Numbered from the stretch's first letter, positions 7,411 through 14,922 are shown. The stretch is DNA of 15,071 nt from Nitrospinota bacterium (GCA_015231995.1 JADGAO010000059.1:1-15071); one strand, 5' to 3'. The notes: a model not told the origin generated them from the sequence alone. Program-made: numbers and translations.

Positions 7411-8640
7411 TCAGGCTTCCTGCGCGAGGCCTTTGAGCGCGTAGATTTTAACCGGTATGTTTTTTCCCTTCACCATAACTTCGCCCAGAAAACCTGTCTC
7501 GTATCGCCTGTGCGCGTTATTGAGGGTTCGTTCGCTGATAATGATTTTATCCCCGTACTCTTTGGTCAACGATTCCAGCCGCGACGCCACGTTCACACCG
7601 TCGCCTATGGCAGTATAGTTCATCCTATCGAGCGACCCCATGTTCCCAACAACCACATTGTCTGTGTTTATGCCGATTCCTATGGTGATGTTCGGCATCC
7701 CACGCGAGTTCAGCGTGACGTTCAGCCCTTCAAGAGCCGAAGTCATCTCCAGCGCGGCCAGCAGGGCGCGGTCCGCGTCGTCTTCGTGCGAGGCCGGGGC
7801 GCCGAAAAGCGCCATGATCGCGTCGCCGATGAATTTGTCCACCACTCCGCCATGTTTGTCTATTATGGCCGCCATGGTGGTCAGATAGATGTTTAGAAGG
7901 CTCAGAGTCTCATTAGGCGTCATGTTTTCCGAATGGGTGGTGAACGAGCGTATATCGGAAAAGAGAATCGTCACTTCCCTCTCTTCACCCCCAAGTTCGA
8001 GCTTCTTGCTGAGCAACTCTTCCGCCACGGCGTGCGATACGACTTTGCCCAACAGGCTTCTCATCCTGTCCTTTTCCTCCAGTCCGCTGGCCATGTTGTT
8101 AACCGCGTTCGCCAACGCGCCTAGCTCGTCCTTGCGTTTGACGCTCACCCGCGCGGAATAATCGCCACCTTCGATGCTTTCAACCTGATCCATCAACAAC
8201 CGAACCGGGCGGGACATCGTTCTGGAAAGGAATATCCCGGCCAACGCCGAGATTGCGAGTCCAACGCCGCCGATAAGCAAAAGCGCGGCGCGCAGGCGTT
8301 TGTACGGCTCCAGCGCCTTGGAAAGGGAATGCTGAAGGATCGCGGTGATTTTGTAATCGGCTCCGGGAGGATGAGCCAGGGGTATTCCAAGGGTAAGCCA
8401 TTTGTCGTCCGCAAACGAGACTTCATGAATGACCGGATCCTTGCCTGGCTCACCAGTCATTATCTGTTTGGAGGTAGGAGGGATGTGTCCGGCGATGGTG
8501 GAGGCGATAGGCTCCCACGTCCCCTTCTTCTCGACAAAAAACGAGACCTCCAGCCCCGTCAGGCTTTTCAGTTCTACGGCCAATTTTTCATCCACGAGAA
8601 AACCGATGGAAATCCACGCCACCGGATCGGGCGCGAGAAG
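7411..8640 (-). CDS. Membrane-bound class III adenylate/guanylate cyclase, C-terminal part after a frameshift
   Basis: It makes a cyclic nucleotide (probably cAMP) in response to a periplasmic signal. The frame could start only at an internal GTG (8622), but homologous-looking sequence continues upstream to 8640-8643 (PLLAPDPVAWISIGF), so it is the C-terminal part of the gene starting at 9116. From 8622: the end of a periplasmic sensor domain to ~95, a membrane helix (LLLIGGVGLAISALAGIFLS) at ~110-130, a HAMP linker to ~185, and the cyclase domain from ~208. The cyclase has both metal-binding Asp residues (LFSDIRSF and FIGDAIMALFG), the substrate Lys of DKFIGD with a Thr in NYTAIGDGVN (the pattern expected for adenylate cyclases), and the transition-state Asn/Arg in NVASRLE. 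All catalytic positions are intact, but without the N-terminal part it has only one membrane helix and half a sensor. Confidence 0.88.
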   Translation of the reverse strand, partial: LLAPDPVAWISIGFLVDEKLAVELKSLTGLEVSFFVEKKGTWEPIASTIAGHIPPTSKQIMTGEPGKDPVIHEVSFADDKWLTLGIPLAHPPGADYKITAILQHSLSKALEPYKRLRAALLLIGGVGLAISALAGIFLSRTMSRPVRLLMDQVESIEGGDYSARVSVKRKDELGALANAVNNMASGLEEKDRMRSLLGKVVSHAVAEELLSKKLELGGEEREVTILFSDIRSFTTHSENMTPNETLSLLNIYLTTMAAIIDKHGGVVDKFIGDAIMALFGAPASHEDDADRALLAALEMTSALEGLNVTLNSRGMPNITIGIGINTDNVVVGNMGSLDRMNYTAIGDGVNVASRLESLTKEYGDKIIISERTLNNAHRRYETGFLGEVMVKGKNIPVKIYALKGLAQEA

Positions 8641-9116
8641 CGGACGATGATGGTTTGATACGTTTTCCCGTCAATAATCGCCATGGAATGAGCCGCGCCC
8701 TCATCGGCCGCCATGTTGAGCAGATATGGGTGAGGATACGGAGTCGGCTCGACCGAACCGGTGAGCGTGTTGGCCAGCGTCTTTCCCTCTATGGAGATCA
8801 GAGACATGGAATCGGCCCCGATCCTGTCGCGATGGTTGGCAAGCGCCGACAGCACGGTGGGATAATCCTGCGTGGAGTAAGCCAGCTTGAACGCATAATC
8901 TCCCGACAGGAGCCATGCCGATTCCGACAACTGCCGGAACCGCCCATCCATGAGCTTGTTGAAAATCCGCGCGCCTGTTTTAAGATTCTCCGATATCACC
9001 TGCCCAGCGTTCGATTTGCTGGCCATATCCACGAAAAGATGCGTCGCCACCAACGCCAGCGAAAGAAGGGTTATGAAAAAAAAGAGAAGCCTGCTTTGAA
9101 AGCTGTGAAACTCCAA
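8574..9116 (-). CDS. N-terminal part of the same membrane cyclase (sensor half before the frameshift)
   Basis: It starts at TTG 9116, one base after the stop of the cupredoxin gene, with AGGAAGGAG about 11 bases upstream, so translation is probably coupled. Residues 9-31 form a transmembrane helix (LLFFFITLLSLALVATHLFV). The rest is a periplasmic sensor region of the dCache-like type found in front of HAMP-cyclases. The authentic sequence runs to about codon 158 (YQTIIV). The following ~22 residues to the stop at 8574 are rich in Arg/Trp/Pro and are the out-of-frame reading of the next sensor segment. Restoring one C near 8641-8643 would give ...IIVPLLAPDPVAWISIGF and a protein of ~568 residues. 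Confidence 0.8.
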   Translation of the reverse strand: MEFHSFQSRLLFFFITLLSLALVATHLFVDMASKSNAGQVISENLKTGARIFNKLMDGRFRQLSESAWLLSGDYAFKLAYSTQDYPTVLSALANHRDRIGADSMSLISIEGKTLANTLTGSVEPTPYPHPYLLNMAADEGAAHSMAIIDGKTYQTIIVRFSRPIRWRGFPSVFSWMKNWP

Positions 9117-9117
9117 G

Positions 9118-9822
9118 CTACCTGTAACTCCTTCCTGAAATGGAGGGAGCGCGTTGTATCTTGAATTCGGGTTTGAGGTTTAACGCGAATGTCTTCTCGG
9201 CGCCATCCTGTGAAACCTGCGCGTCAACCGCCATGGCCTCAGGATCGCCCTTCATCCTGTAATGCCAGGCCGCCAGCTTGTAGTTGCCGTTCGGGATGTC
9301 TTTTATTTTGCCCCTGCCGTCCTCTCCTGTGACGGCGAAATACGGGGTGTCCACCACGATGATGTATGCGAGCATCCAGTCGTGAATATTGCATCCGAGC
9401 GCGACAATCCCCGGTTTGTCGAAAACCATGGAATTGTCCGGTGAGCCTATGTAAAGCGGAAGCTCGAATTTTTTCGCCGGTGAAATGGAATAGACGTGAT
9501 GGCGTATGTTGTCCTTGTTTGGGAAACTGACGGCGGTTCCCGTTTGCACCGCCATTATGATGGGGATGAATTCCTTGTTGATCTGATCCATCATCGCCAT
9601 CTTGCCCTTTTCCACCGCCGGTGTTTTGCCTCCAGCTGGCGTGGCGTAAATCACTGAACCTCTCAACGGATTATTTTTCGCGTCAAACACCTTTACGGCG
9701 ATCTCTCCTGCGTTTGCAGGCGGGCCGAAAAAAATCAACGTGAAAAACAGCAGAACTCCAGATGCAATGGCTGGCGATGAAAATCCCGTAGAGCTTCCCT
9801 TTAGGCGCCAATCAGTAAGCAT
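9118..9822 (-). CDS. Periplasmic cupredoxin-like protein ('methylamine utilization protein' family)
   Basis: The product has 234 residues with a hydrophobic N-terminal export segment (SGVLLFFTLIFFGPPANAGE, about 21-40; cleavage likely after ANA). The mature part has a plastocyanin-like fold with candidate type-1 copper ligands His108/His109 (NIRHHVYS), Cys144, His147 and Met150 (LGCNIHDWM). A carboxypeptidase-regulatory-like beta segment follows (VDTPYFAVTGEDG at 157-169, then GNYKLAAWHYR). This family is commonly labelled 'methylamine utilization protein', but no mau genes are here, so the name should not be read as function. ATG 9822 overlaps the end of the barrel gene by 11 bases (ATGCTTACTGA), and the next gene starts one base after its stop, so the three are one operon. 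A copper- or redox-binding sensory partner of the cyclase is the likely role, by inference. Confidence 0.85.
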   Translation of the reverse strand: MLTDWRLKGSSTGFSSPAIASGVLLFFTLIFFGPPANAGEIAVKVFDAKNNPLRGSVIYATPAGGKTPAVEKGKMAMMDQINKEFIPIIMAVQTGTAVSFPNKDNIRHHVYSISPAKKFELPLYIGSPDNSMVFDKPGIVALGCNIHDWMLAYIIVVDTPYFAVTGEDGRGKIKDIPNGNYKLAAWHYRMKGDPEAMAVDAQVSQDGAEKTFALNLKPEFKIQRAPSISGRSYR

Positions 9823-10735
9823 AAGCCACCCCCAGCCTTACAACATTGTTGGTATAGTCCGCCACGCTGGTCGAGGTGGCGTGACGGGCGTAATCCAGGT
9901 TAAGCGAGAGTTGCGTTGCGATTTCCCCGCTTACGCCAAGATTTATGGAATGTGTTTGCGCATCGTATCTGACAGAGGCCCAACCGGGAAACGCGGCGTC
10001 GTTCCAGATGGGTGTGTATGAATATAACGATCCGGCGCCCGGAACGTAATCGGCGGTCACATCGCCGCGCCGGTAACGGTATCCAGCAGTCAGCTCCATG
10101 CCGGATAACAGGAATGAGACCCGCGTGAACACCGAGTTTCCCTGAGTGTCGTAAGGGTTGTCATAAGAGGCGGCGTAGCAGTTTGTATCCGTTCCGTAGT
10201 AGCCACAGCGCGGCGTGAATGTTCCGACGGGAACGGCTTTGTCGTATTCATACCCCACCAGGATTTTCAGCCGGTCGGTCACCCAGCTTGAACCGCTCAT
10301 CCCGGCGGTGAACAGCGTGACGTCACGGTGGTTGTCTTTAACATCGTCAAGACCGTATGAAACATGCGCGTTCATCCGCACGGCCTGAAGGCCGACGCCG
10401 AACTTGTGGTTGAGGTTGAGCGAGAACCTGGCGGAAAAACCGCTCAAGTCCCCATAGTCAACGTGGTTTCTGCTTTCGATGTCCACGATGGCGGAAAGGC
10501 CGGTGTATGTGGCGATCTGCTCGTAGTACCCGCCGGAGAGGCTGGCGAGATATATCGAATCGGATTTCATGGCGGAGTTTGTGTTGGCGACGTTGTCGTT
10601 TCGTTCTGCAAGAGCGCCAGCTTCGAGAATCCAATGCGCCTCTGCGGCTACCGGCGAGGCGAGGAGATAGAAGAAAAGGGCGTAAGCTCCACATGAGAGG
10701 AGCTTGCGGATGTTGTCGTGGCGGCGGTTTTTCAA
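9812..10735 (-). CDS. Predicted outer-membrane beta-barrel protein
   Basis: The product has 307 residues. The start is TTG 10735, supported by GGAGG seven bases upstream. The N-terminus MKNRRHDNIRKLLSCGAYAL leads into a signal peptide with probable cleavage at VAAEA/HW (~33). The remainder is rich in alternating aromatic/hydrophobic and polar residues with short turns (GFSARFSLNLNHKFG, MELTAGYRYRRGD, QLSLNLDYARH), typical of transmembrane beta-strands, perhaps 12-14 of them. It ends LGVAYAY, with the C-terminal aromatic residue recognised by the BAM machinery. Two cysteines in one loop (CGYYGTDTNC, ~177-186) could form a disulphide. It is first in the operon, overlapping the cupredoxin gene, and may feed or sense the same ligand. 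No specific family could be named. Confidence 0.82.
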   Translation of the reverse strand: MKNRRHDNIRKLLSCGAYALFFYLLASPVAAEAHWILEAGALAERNDNVANTNSAMKSDSIYLASLSGGYYEQIATYTGLSAIVDIESRNHVDYGDLSGFSARFSLNLNHKFGVGLQAVRMNAHVSYGLDDVKDNHRDVTLFTAGMSGSSWVTDRLKILVGYEYDKAVPVGTFTPRCGYYGTDTNCYAASYDNPYDTQGNSVFTRVSFLLSGMELTAGYRYRRGDVTADYVPGAGSLYSYTPIWNDAAFPGWASVRYDAQTHSINLGVSGEIATQLSLNLDYARHATSTSVADYTNNVVRLGVAYAY

Positions 10736-10761
10736 TTTATCCTCCGCTAAACTATGGAGGC

Positions 10762-10790
10762 ATTATAGCCTGAAAAAACCTGATAGAGAA
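10762..10790 (-). promoter_or_regulatory. Probable promoter of the barrel/cupredoxin/cyclase operon
   Basis: On the minus strand a perfect TATAAT (10767-10762) lies 26 bases before the TTG start codon. The base pattern 17 bases upstream (TTCTCT, 10790-10785) is a weak -35. The -35 region falls inside the edge of palindromic repeat copy D, so the element may have altered or supplied part of this promoter. The leader would be about 20 bases with the RBS GGAGG in it. Confidence 0.5.
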
Positions 10791-10904
10791 TAAAAGAATG
10801 TTCTGTCCTGCTTTGATCCTTGTATATTACTCATAGGCTATAAAATGATAGTACATACTCCTTCGGTCGGAGCCTGTCCTGATAAGCGAAGCGAAGATTG
10901 TCAT
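10781..10904 (-). repeat. Palindromic intergenic repeat, copy D, with the same ~41-bp insert as copy A
   Basis: From 10792 the sequence AAAAGAATG, then CTTTGATCC, follows the minus orientation of the repeat family. The core is then interrupted by about 41 bases (10821-10861 region) before it resumes with CCTTCGGTCGG and closes with GAAGCGAAGATTGTCATTCC. Positions 10811-10864 are the exact reverse complement of 707-760. Its TGTCA end (10899-10903) contributes the stop codon of the PilZ gene. Confidence 0.75.
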
Positions 10905-11287
10905 TCCATCGTTTCGCCGGATATCAGAAAACTCGTCATTCTGCTCTGCTCCGCTTCGTTCACAACCAGGAAACGTATCCCCATACGGTACGCCTGTTTG
11001 TCCATCACTAGCGAATCCGCGCGCCGGACAACTTCCGCCGTCGCCAATAACGGCTCGGAGCTATATGGGAATTTTATCTCCATGTACACAAGCGTCCTGG
11101 GCGGAATCCGTTTGCCGATGTCAATCGCCGCGCCGCTGGCGGAGAAGTTTGCGCCCACTCCCTTGAAATAGGGTGATACCTGGTACTTGCCCGGAGCGGT
11201 TTTTTGGGCGACGCGATACCGCACCGGAGCTGAATAGTCACGCCGATAAGCCTTCCTTCTTTCCGCAACTGATAATTCCTGGCCCAT
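10901..11287 (-). CDS. PilZ-domain protein, probable cyclic-di-GMP receptor
   Basis: The 128-residue product is essentially one PilZ domain. It has the Arg-rich N-terminal motif ERRKAYRR (residues 9-16, containing RxxxR) and the second motif NFSASG at 47-52 (D/NxSxxG), the two c-di-GMP contact sites of the family. The beta-barrel continues through TLVYMEIKFPYSS and AEVVRR and ends with YRMGIRFLVV. It has no signal peptide or membrane segment, so it is cytoplasmic. The start ATG 11287 has AAGGGGAA four to five bases upstream. It lies in the same direction as, and upstream of, the cyclase operon, but the two are separated by repeat copy D. It diverges from the hybrid histidine kinase. Its target process (motility, polysaccharide or other) cannot be told from the sequence. 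Confidence 0.88.
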   Translation of the reverse strand: MGQELSVAERRKAYRRDYSAPVRYRVAQKTAPGKYQVSPYFKGVGANFSASGAAIDIGKRIPPRTLVYMEIKFPYSSEPLLATAEVVRRADSLVMDKQAYRMGIRFLVVNEAEQSRMTSFLISGETME

Positions 11288-11764
11288 ATATTCCCCTTAA
11301 ATCATGAAAACATTCGATCACCGTCGCCATAAATCAGGGAACGCGCAGAAACCTCCTCTTTCTATGCAAGCAAGAAATACTCCATCTGTAGCAGTCTGAA
11401 TTTAAAGACGATATATTTTTACCAGGCTAAAGGAGGTGAAGGAAAGCACAACAGCTGTAGGAAAAAACAACGAATCTGACGCTGTAAAAGGAACAGGAAG
11501 AGCGCGCTTTAAGGAATGGCGAAGCTGGCAAATACCAATCTCGACTTTGGAATGCGGACTTTAAATCCAGGCGGACATACTTCAAATCCAGCTCAACCTT
11601 TTTGTGGCTATTTACCACACCTGTTGTTTTTCGCCACAACAATTACTGGCATAACTTGACCATATTCTCTTTTAAATCATACTGTTACACTTCGGCATCT
11701 ATTATGCTAGGACATTACTGGTGGGGATTGTTCGCTTTTACTAGTTTGTCGCTACTTTAGCGAG
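11288..11764. other. Divergent intergenic region between the PilZ and histidine kinase genes
   Basis: No credible gene is visible in these ~480 bases. A 71-codon minus-strand open frame in 11427-11642 has biased, low-information composition and no good RBS. The right part is AT-rich and holds the kinase promoter candidate at 11656-11685. I saw no copy of the palindromic repeat here, although most other large gaps contain one. Confidence 0.5.
11656..11685 (+). promoter_or_regulatory. Candidate sigma70 promoter of the hybrid histidine kinase gene
   Basis: TTGACC (five of six consensus bases) is followed after 18 bases by TACTGT (three to four matches). A second possible -10, TATGCT, is at 11703-11708 but has no -35 at a usual distance. 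The leader would be about 90 bases. Confidence 0.4.
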
Positions 11765-11779
11765 TTGGGGGTTTACTTT

Positions 11780-14605
11780 ATGCTGGCGCATAATAGAGCC
11801 AAATCCTCTTTGAGGGGGAACGCGTTCGTCCTGATACTGGTTTACACCCTCATGTCGGCTGGCATTATCATTACCGCCTATGTCTACTCCCGGAATTATG
11901 AGCAGAATTTCCACGCCAATGTGGAGAGCCAACTTTCCAGCATCGCGGATTTAAAGATCGGGGAGCTTACGCTGTGGCGCAAGGAACGGCTGGGGGATGG
12001 ATATCTCCTTTTCAAGAACAAAACTTTTTCCAAGCTTGTACGACTTTTTCTGGAAAACCCTGAAGACGCCGACGCGAAAAAACAGCTTCAGGACTGGATG
12101 CTTAAATACACATCGGCCTATCAGTACACACAGGTGGCCCTGTTTGACGCCCATGGGTTCTTGAGGGTTTTAGCTATTGAAGGCGACAAGCTGGTTGATT
12201 TGAGAATCTCCCATAATATCGAAGCCATCCTGCGTGAAGGCAGGGTGGTTTTCCAGGATTTTCACAGGGAGACTTCCGATGGACATATCCATCTGGGCGT
12301 TGTGGTTCCCATCTTCGACGAGGCGGATGAAAACCTGCCTCTGGGAGTCCTTCTGCTAGAGGTTGACCCCACAACTTATCTCTACCCCTTTATAAGCAGG
12401 TGGCCGACGCCGAGCAAAACAGCCGAGACATTTCTCGCCCGCAGAGATGGTGACGACATCCTGTTCCTCAACGAACTTAAGTTCGACAAGAACGCCGCTC
12501 TCAATTTGCGGATTCCGTTGACAAGGAAGGACCTGCCTGCCGTCAAGGCGGTTTTGGGGCATAGAGGGGTTGTGGAAGGCATGGATTATCGAGGGAAGGA
12601 AGTTATCGCCGCAGTGGGAGCCGTGCCCGAGTCCCCCTGGTATCTGGTCGCCCGAATGGACATTGCCGAAGCATACGCCCCGTTGGAAGAACGGATATGG
12701 CAGATGGTCGCGCTTGTCAGCGTCCTGCTGATCGGCTCCGGTTTCTTCCTTGGTTTTATCTGGAGGCGGAGAAGCGCACGATTCTACAAGGAGCGCTACG
12801 AAGTGGCAAAGGAGCTGAAGAAAGCGGAAATGAAATTTCATCTGTACATAGACAGCATATCCGACGCCATCTGGGTATTAAACACGGATCTCATGGTGAT
12901 ATACGTTTCATCGAGCGTATCGCGCATTATCGGATACACGCCGGATGAGATTACCGGCAAGCCGAGCATGGACTTTATCCACCCGGACGATTTATCCCTT
13001 GTGGCAGATGCGCAGTCCAGCGTCATTGAACATCCCGGCCATCCGGCCACTCTGCAGTACCGGATGGTCCACAAGGACGGTTCGAGCGTCCATGTGGAAA
13101 CCACCGGCGTTAGCATGATGGACAACCCGTCCGTGCATGGCGTGATCATAACCATGAGAGACATCACCAAACGCAAACGGGCGGAGGAGGATTTGCAGAA
13201 GTTTTTCAACCTTGTCCCGGATATGGTTTGCGTCGCGTCGACCGATGGTCATTTCCTGAAGGTCAACCCCAGTTGGGAAAAGACGCTGGGGTTTACCGAG
13301 TACGAGATACTTTCAACCCCTTTCCACGATTTCGTCCATCCCGACGACAGGGAAGCGACGATGAAAGAAGTGGCGGAGCAGATAGGCGTCGGAGCGGCCA
13401 TAATGTTCACCAACCGTTATCGTTGCAAGGACGGCTCTTACAAGTGGCTGGAATGGAACGCGACGCCGAGCGACGACGGCAGACTGCTATTCGTCGCCGC
13501 CCGCGACATAACGGAACGCAAGCTGGGGGAAATCGAACTGCGCCTGGCGAAGGAGAAGGCCGAGGCCGCCACGAAACTGAAAGACCAATTCGTCGAGCTG
13601 GTGGCCCACGACTTGAAGTCGCCGTTCTCCTCCATGATGGGGCTTATCAAGCTTTTCGCGGACCGCCACCCGGCCATCGAGGACGACATAAACCAGAAAA
13701 TCCTCGAACGCGTCATGGCAAGCGGCGAGAGGATGATATCCATGATAGACGACCTGCTGAAGATCAACAGGCTTCAAAGCGGGAAGATCACCCCGCAACC
13801 GCGTTTTTTCAACGGACGGATGGCGGTTTCCGCCACGATTGGGTCGCTTGCGCATAACGCCGCCCAAAAGGGAATCGAGGTGATAAACGAAATCTCGGTT
13901 GATATGAGGCTCTACGCCGACCCGTCGCTTTTCAACGAGGTACTGCTCAACCTGTTATCGAATGCGATCAAGTTTTGCTCCAAGGGAGATACGATCACCT
14001 TTTTCACCCCGCCAGGCAAAAACGCGATAGCCGTCCGCGACACCGGCAGGGGCATCAAGGATTCGGCGCTACCCAACATTTTCAAGCATGAGGTTGTCAC
14101 AACCACCCCCGGCACAGCGGGGGAGTTGGGAACGGGCTTTGGCCTGCCATTCAGCGCCGACATAATAAAAGCGCACGGCGGAGAAATCACGGTGGAATCG
14201 GAGCCGGGCAAAGGGAGCGTGTTTTGCGTAACCCTTCCTTATGTCAAACCCGTCGCGCTGATCGTGGAAGACGATTTGTTGGCGCTTATGGCGCTTAAAG
14301 GCCATCTTGAAGTTTTCGGGATTGACGTCATCGAAGCTCTTGATGGTGAACGGGCGCTGGCGGCGTTAAAGGATAAACGTCCACATATCATCATCACCGA
14401 CTTGAGTATGCCAGGCATGGATGGATTTACCCTGTTAGACCGGCTCAAACAAGACGCTTCGACAAGCGCGATACCGGTGATAGTAATGACAGGGGCCGAC
14501 ACCGAGGTGAAGGATAACGTCTTCCGGCACGGGGCGGAGGATTTTGTGGGCAAGCCGCTGATGCTGGGAGATTTTATTCCTAGAGTGCGGAGGATAGTGG
14601 GGTGA
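11780..14605 (+). CDS. Hybrid sensor histidine kinase (Cache-like sensor, two PAS, HisKA, HATPase, receiver)
   Basis: The frame can start at TTG 11765, but ATG 11780 has a GGGGG tract about eight bases upstream and is preferred (941 residues). Order from ATG: membrane helix ~16-38, a long periplasmic dCache-like sensor to ~303, membrane helix ~308-328, PAS 1 ~350-462 (ISDAIWVL...IIGYTPDEI...IHPDD), PAS 2 ~470-580 (VPDMVCV...LGFTEYEI...VHPDD), HisKA with phospho-acceptor His610 (ELVAHDLKSPF), HATPase with N box (Asn728, LLSNAIKF), G1 (DTGRGI, 754-759) and G2 (GTGFGL, 784-789). A C-terminal receiver follows, with acidic pair 831-832 (VEDD), phospho-acceptor Asp874 (TDLSMPGMDG), Thr904 and Lys925. 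All catalytic positions are present. There is no HPt domain and no adjacent response regulator gene, so it is an orphan hybrid kinase that may signal through a distant phosphotransfer protein. The ligand is unknown. Confidence 0.94.
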   Translation: MLAHNRAKSSLRGNAFVLILVYTLMSAGIIITAYVYSRNYEQNFHANVESQLSSIADLKIGELTLWRKERLGDGYLLFKNKTFSKLVRLFLENPEDADAKKQLQDWMLKYTSAYQYTQVALFDAHGFLRVLAIEGDKLVDLRISHNIEAILREGRVVFQDFHRETSDGHIHLGVVVPIFDEADENLPLGVLLLEVDPTTYLYPFISRWPTPSKTAETFLARRDGDDILFLNELKFDKNAALNLRIPLTRKDLPAVKAVLGHRGVVEGMDYRGKEVIAAVGAVPESPWYLVARMDIAEAYAPLEERIWQMVALVSVLLIGSGFFLGFIWRRRSARFYKERYEVAKELKKAEMKFHLYIDSISDAIWVLNTDLMVIYVSSSVSRIIGYTPDEITGKPSMDFIHPDDLSLVADAQSSVIEHPGHPATLQYRMVHKDGSSVHVETTGVSMMDNPSVHGVIITMRDITKRKRAEEDLQKFFNLVPDMVCVASTDGHFLKVNPSWEKTLGFTEYEILSTPFHDFVHPDDREATMKEVAEQIGVGAAIMFTNRYRCKDGSYKWLEWNATPSDDGRLLFVAARDITERKLGEIELRLAKEKAEAATKLKDQFVELVAHDLKSPFSSMMGLIKLFADRHPAIEDDINQKILERVMASGERMISMIDDLLKINRLQSGKITPQPRFFNGRMAVSATIGSLAHNAAQKGIEVINEISVDMRLYADPSLFNEVLLNLLSNAIKFCSKGDTITFFTPPGKNAIAVRDTGRGIKDSALPNIFKHEVVTTTPGTAGELGTGFGLPFSADIIKAHGGEITVESEPGKGSVFCVTLPYVKPVALIVEDDLLALMALKGHLEVFGIDVIEALDGERALAALKDKRPHIIITDLSMPGMDGFTLLDRLKQDASTSAIPVIVMTGADTEVKDNVFRHGAEDFVGKPLMLGDFIPRVRRIVG

Positions 14606-14648
14606 AGGATATGGATTGTCATCCTTGCTGAAGGAGTCCTGCGATCGT

Positions 14649-14728
14649 TGTCATCCTGAAGGAAGTGAAGGATCAAAGTAGAATAAATTATTCTTTAGAT
14701 AGATTCTTCGCGTTGCTCAGAATGACAA
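14649..14728 (+). repeat. Palindromic intergenic repeat, copy E
   Basis: It runs from TGTCATCCTGAAGG through GAAGGATCAAAGTAGAATAA and TTATTCTTTAGATAGATTC to CTCAGAATGACAA. The two inner segments are imperfect inverted copies and can form a long AT-rich hairpin. An additional left end, TGTCATCC, is found at 14617-14624, and an additional right end follows at 14736. It begins just after the histidine kinase stop codon. Confidence 0.85.
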
Positions 14729-14756
14729 TGACCGACAGAATGACAATGACCGACAG
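14718..14756 (+). repeat. 18-bp tandem duplication at the end of repeat copy E
   Basis: The unit CAGAATGACAATGACCGA occurs twice without mismatch (14718-14735, 14736-14753) and is followed by the first three bases of a third copy. The unit begins with the conserved right end of the palindromic repeat. Confidence 0.85.
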
Positions 14757-14757
14757 T

Positions 14758-14877
14758 TGTCATCCTGAGGAAGTCCTCGACCGAAGGATCAAAGTAGAAT
14801 AAAACATTCTTTTGATAGATTCTTCACTTCGCTACGCGGAGTTTACCCTGAGTTCTTCGAAGGGCTCAGAATGACAA
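14758..14877 (+). repeat. Palindromic intergenic repeat, copy F
   Basis: It runs from TGTCATCCTGAGG through GAAGGATCAAAGTAGAATAA and ATTCTTTTGATAGATTCTTC to GGGCTCAGAATGACAAA. Compared with copy B it has about 25 extra bases in the right half (around GGAGTTTACCCTGAGTTCTT). A second right end, CAGAATGACAA, follows at 14886-14896. It sits in direct orientation right after copy E. Confidence 0.85.
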
Positions 14878-14922
14878 ACTCTGTGCAGAATGACAATGTT
14901 GCGAAATCGCTGACTTATGTAA

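Noticed and set aside
11427..11642. A 71-codon minus-strand frame in the PilZ/kinase intergenic region.
   Set aside because: No plausible RBS, unusual aromatic/Cys-rich composition and no recognisable motif.
11646..11662. Possible sigma54 promoter (TGGCATAACTTGACC).
   Set aside because: The GG and GC dinucleotides are not at the required spacing. The -12 GC is missing.
707..14897. The repeated intergenic elements as a CRISPR array.
   Set aside because: Copies are far apart, in both orientations, internally palindromic, without regular spacers, and no cas genes are present.
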